From Spirochaetales bacterium (GTDB lineage: Bacteria; Spirochaetota; Spirochaetia; Sphaerochaetales; Sphaerochaetaceae), in contig JAGCUM010000190.1 in assembly GCA_017962865.1 (NCBI GenBank), positions 1 through 5,795 of the forward strand: a stretch of 5,795 nucleotides of DNA. The letters run 5' to 3'. The notes beneath the pieces are model-generated. The model did no database searches. It was not told where the DNA came from and saw only the letters and a list, made by a program, of their open reading frames with translations. Position numbers and translations under genes: made by a program. Below, in pieces: positions 4,779 through 5,795 of the stretch (its first letter is position 1; the number at the start of each line of letters is the position of its first letter).

Positions 4779-5795
4779 ATGGCAAAGAAAGTTACCAAAT
4801 GGGTTTACTTCTTCGGCAACGGTAAAGCCGAAGGCACTTCCGGCATGAAGGATCTTTTGGGTGGAAAGGGTGCAAACCTCGCAGAGATGACAAACATCGG
4901 TCTTCCGGTTCCTCCGGGATTTACAATCAGCACAGAAGCCTGTGACTACTTCTCCAAGCACAACGGAGAGTATCCCCAGGGCATGAAGGAAGAGGTTCTC
5001 ATGAACCTCAAGCAGCTCGAGAGCACCATGGGTGCAAAGCTCGGCGACAACAAGAATCCTCTTCTGGTATCAGTCAGAAGCGGTGCAGCACAGTCGATGC
5101 CCGGTATGATGGACACGGTTCTCAACCTCGGTCTCAATCCGGATTCGGTCGATGCCCTGATCCAGAAGACAGGCAACGAGCGTTTCGCATGGGACAGCTA
5201 CAGACGTTTCATCCAGATGTTCGGTGATGTCGTCATGGGCGTTCCCCACGACAAGTTCGAGGAAGCAATCCAGGATGTCAAGGATGAGGAAGGCCTCACA
5301 TACGACTATGAGCTTACAACAGCCATGCTCCAGAATCTCGTAAAGAGATACAAGAGAATCTACAAGAGATCAACAGGTGAGGAGTTCCCCGTCGATCCAT
5401 ACGATCAGCTTTTCAAGGCCATCAATGCAGTTTTCCGCTCATGGAACAACGCCAGAGCCATCAAGTACAGACAGATGAACGACATCCGCGGACTTCTCGG
5501 AACAGCCGTCAACGTCCAGTGCATGGTCTTCGGTAACATGGGTGAGACCTCCGGAACCGGTGTTGCATTCACACGTGACCCGGCCACAGGAGACAACCAC
5601 TTCTACGGCGAGTATCTCATGAACGCCCAGGGTGAGGACGTTGTCGCCGGTATCAGAACACCGCAGTCAATCGAGACCCTTTGCAAGGTCAATCCCGATG
5701 TCTACGATCAGCTTTGCAAGATCAGAGAGACTCTTGAGAAGCACTATCACGATATGCAGGATATGGAGTTCACAATCCAGGAAGGAAAGCTCTAC
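4779..5795 (+). CDS. ppdK: Pyruvate, phosphate dikinase, N-terminal 339 residues, cut by the right edge
   Basis: Cytosolic enzyme that interconverts pyruvate, ATP and phosphate with PEP, AMP and pyrophosphate. In fermentative bacteria it can work in the glycolytic direction to save ATP, or supply PEP. The open frame holds 339 codons with no stop; the family has about 880 residues, so the phosphohistidine swivel domain and the C-terminal PEP/pyruvate barrel lie beyond the window. The visible part is the ATP-grasp nucleotide-binding domain. It has [12 protein letters not shown] (Lys30, equivalent to Lys22 of the Clostridium symbiosum enzyme), [16 protein letters not shown] (Arg100, equivalent to Arg92), [36 protein letters not shown] (from 277) and [12 protein letters not shown], with Asp328 and Glu330 equivalent to Asp321 and Glu323. 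The start at 4779 is set by the AAGGA spacing; ATG 4773 is the alternative. The gene has its own promoter region after a terminator. Confidence 0.98.
   Translation, partial: MAKKVTKWVYFFGNGKAEGTSGMKDLLGGKGANLAEMTNIGLPVPPGFTISTEACDYFSKHNGEYPQGMKEEVLMNLKQLESTMGAKLGDNKNPLLVSVRSGAAQSMPGMMDTVLNLGLNPDSVDALIQKTGNERFAWDSYRRFIQMFGDVVMGVPHDKFEEAIQDVKDEEGLTYDYELTTAMLQNLVKRYKRIYKRSTGEEFPVDPYDQLFKAINAVFRSWNNARAIKYRQMNDIRGLLGTAVNVQCMVFGNMGETSGTGVAFTRDPATGDNHFYGEYLMNAQGEDVVAGIRTPQSIETLCKVNPDVYDQLCKIRETLEKHYHDMQDMEFTIQEGKLY

Overview
The window looks like ordinary chromosome from an anaerobic or fermentative bacterium of medium GC. It holds six protein genes and no RNA gene, mobile element or CRISPR array. 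Pyruvate phosphate dikinase, a cofactor-dependent phosphoglycerate mutase close to spirochaete forms, an aldo/keto reductase fused to ferredoxin clusters, and a short sigma-70-family factor all fit a spirochaete (Treponema/Sphaerochaeta type). This is a tentative reading from recalled family sequences. Clear Shine-Dalgarno sites and a TTGACA-type promoter argue against Bacteroidota.

Layout: (1) 1-597, the last 198 codons of gpmA, followed by a strong intrinsic terminator. (2) 692-1816, an aldo/keto reductase with two C-terminal [4Fe-4S] motifs, its -10 box just after that terminator. (3) 1817-3058 on the minus strand, a PlsC-type acyltransferase with an added zinc ribbon and a long C-terminal region; it converges on gene 2 with no intergenic base. 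(4) 3165-3605, an unrecognised 146-residue protein, divergent from gene 3. (5) 3751-4599, a 282-residue sigma-70-family factor lacking region 1.1, with a good terminator. (6) 4779 to the right edge, the first 339 residues of ppdK behind two candidate sigma-70 promoters.

The most interesting part is the 145 bases before the sigma-factor gene. They contain a nearly perfect sigma-54 (RpoN) -24/-12 promoter with exact GG-N10-GC spacing, an exact IHF-consensus match about 40 bases upstream, and a perfect 7-bp-arm dyad about 135 bases before the predicted transcription start. This is the usual order of a sigma-54 promoter driven by an enhancer-binding protein. It suggests that an RpoN-to-sigma-70-family cascade controls this factor, comparable to RpoN-RpoS in Borrelia. 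The -24/-12 element is seen directly; the activator and the physiological signal are inference.

gpmA and ppdK act in lower glycolysis (3-phosphoglycerate to 2-phosphoglycerate, and PEP to pyruvate), but each has its own transcription signals and they are not one operon.
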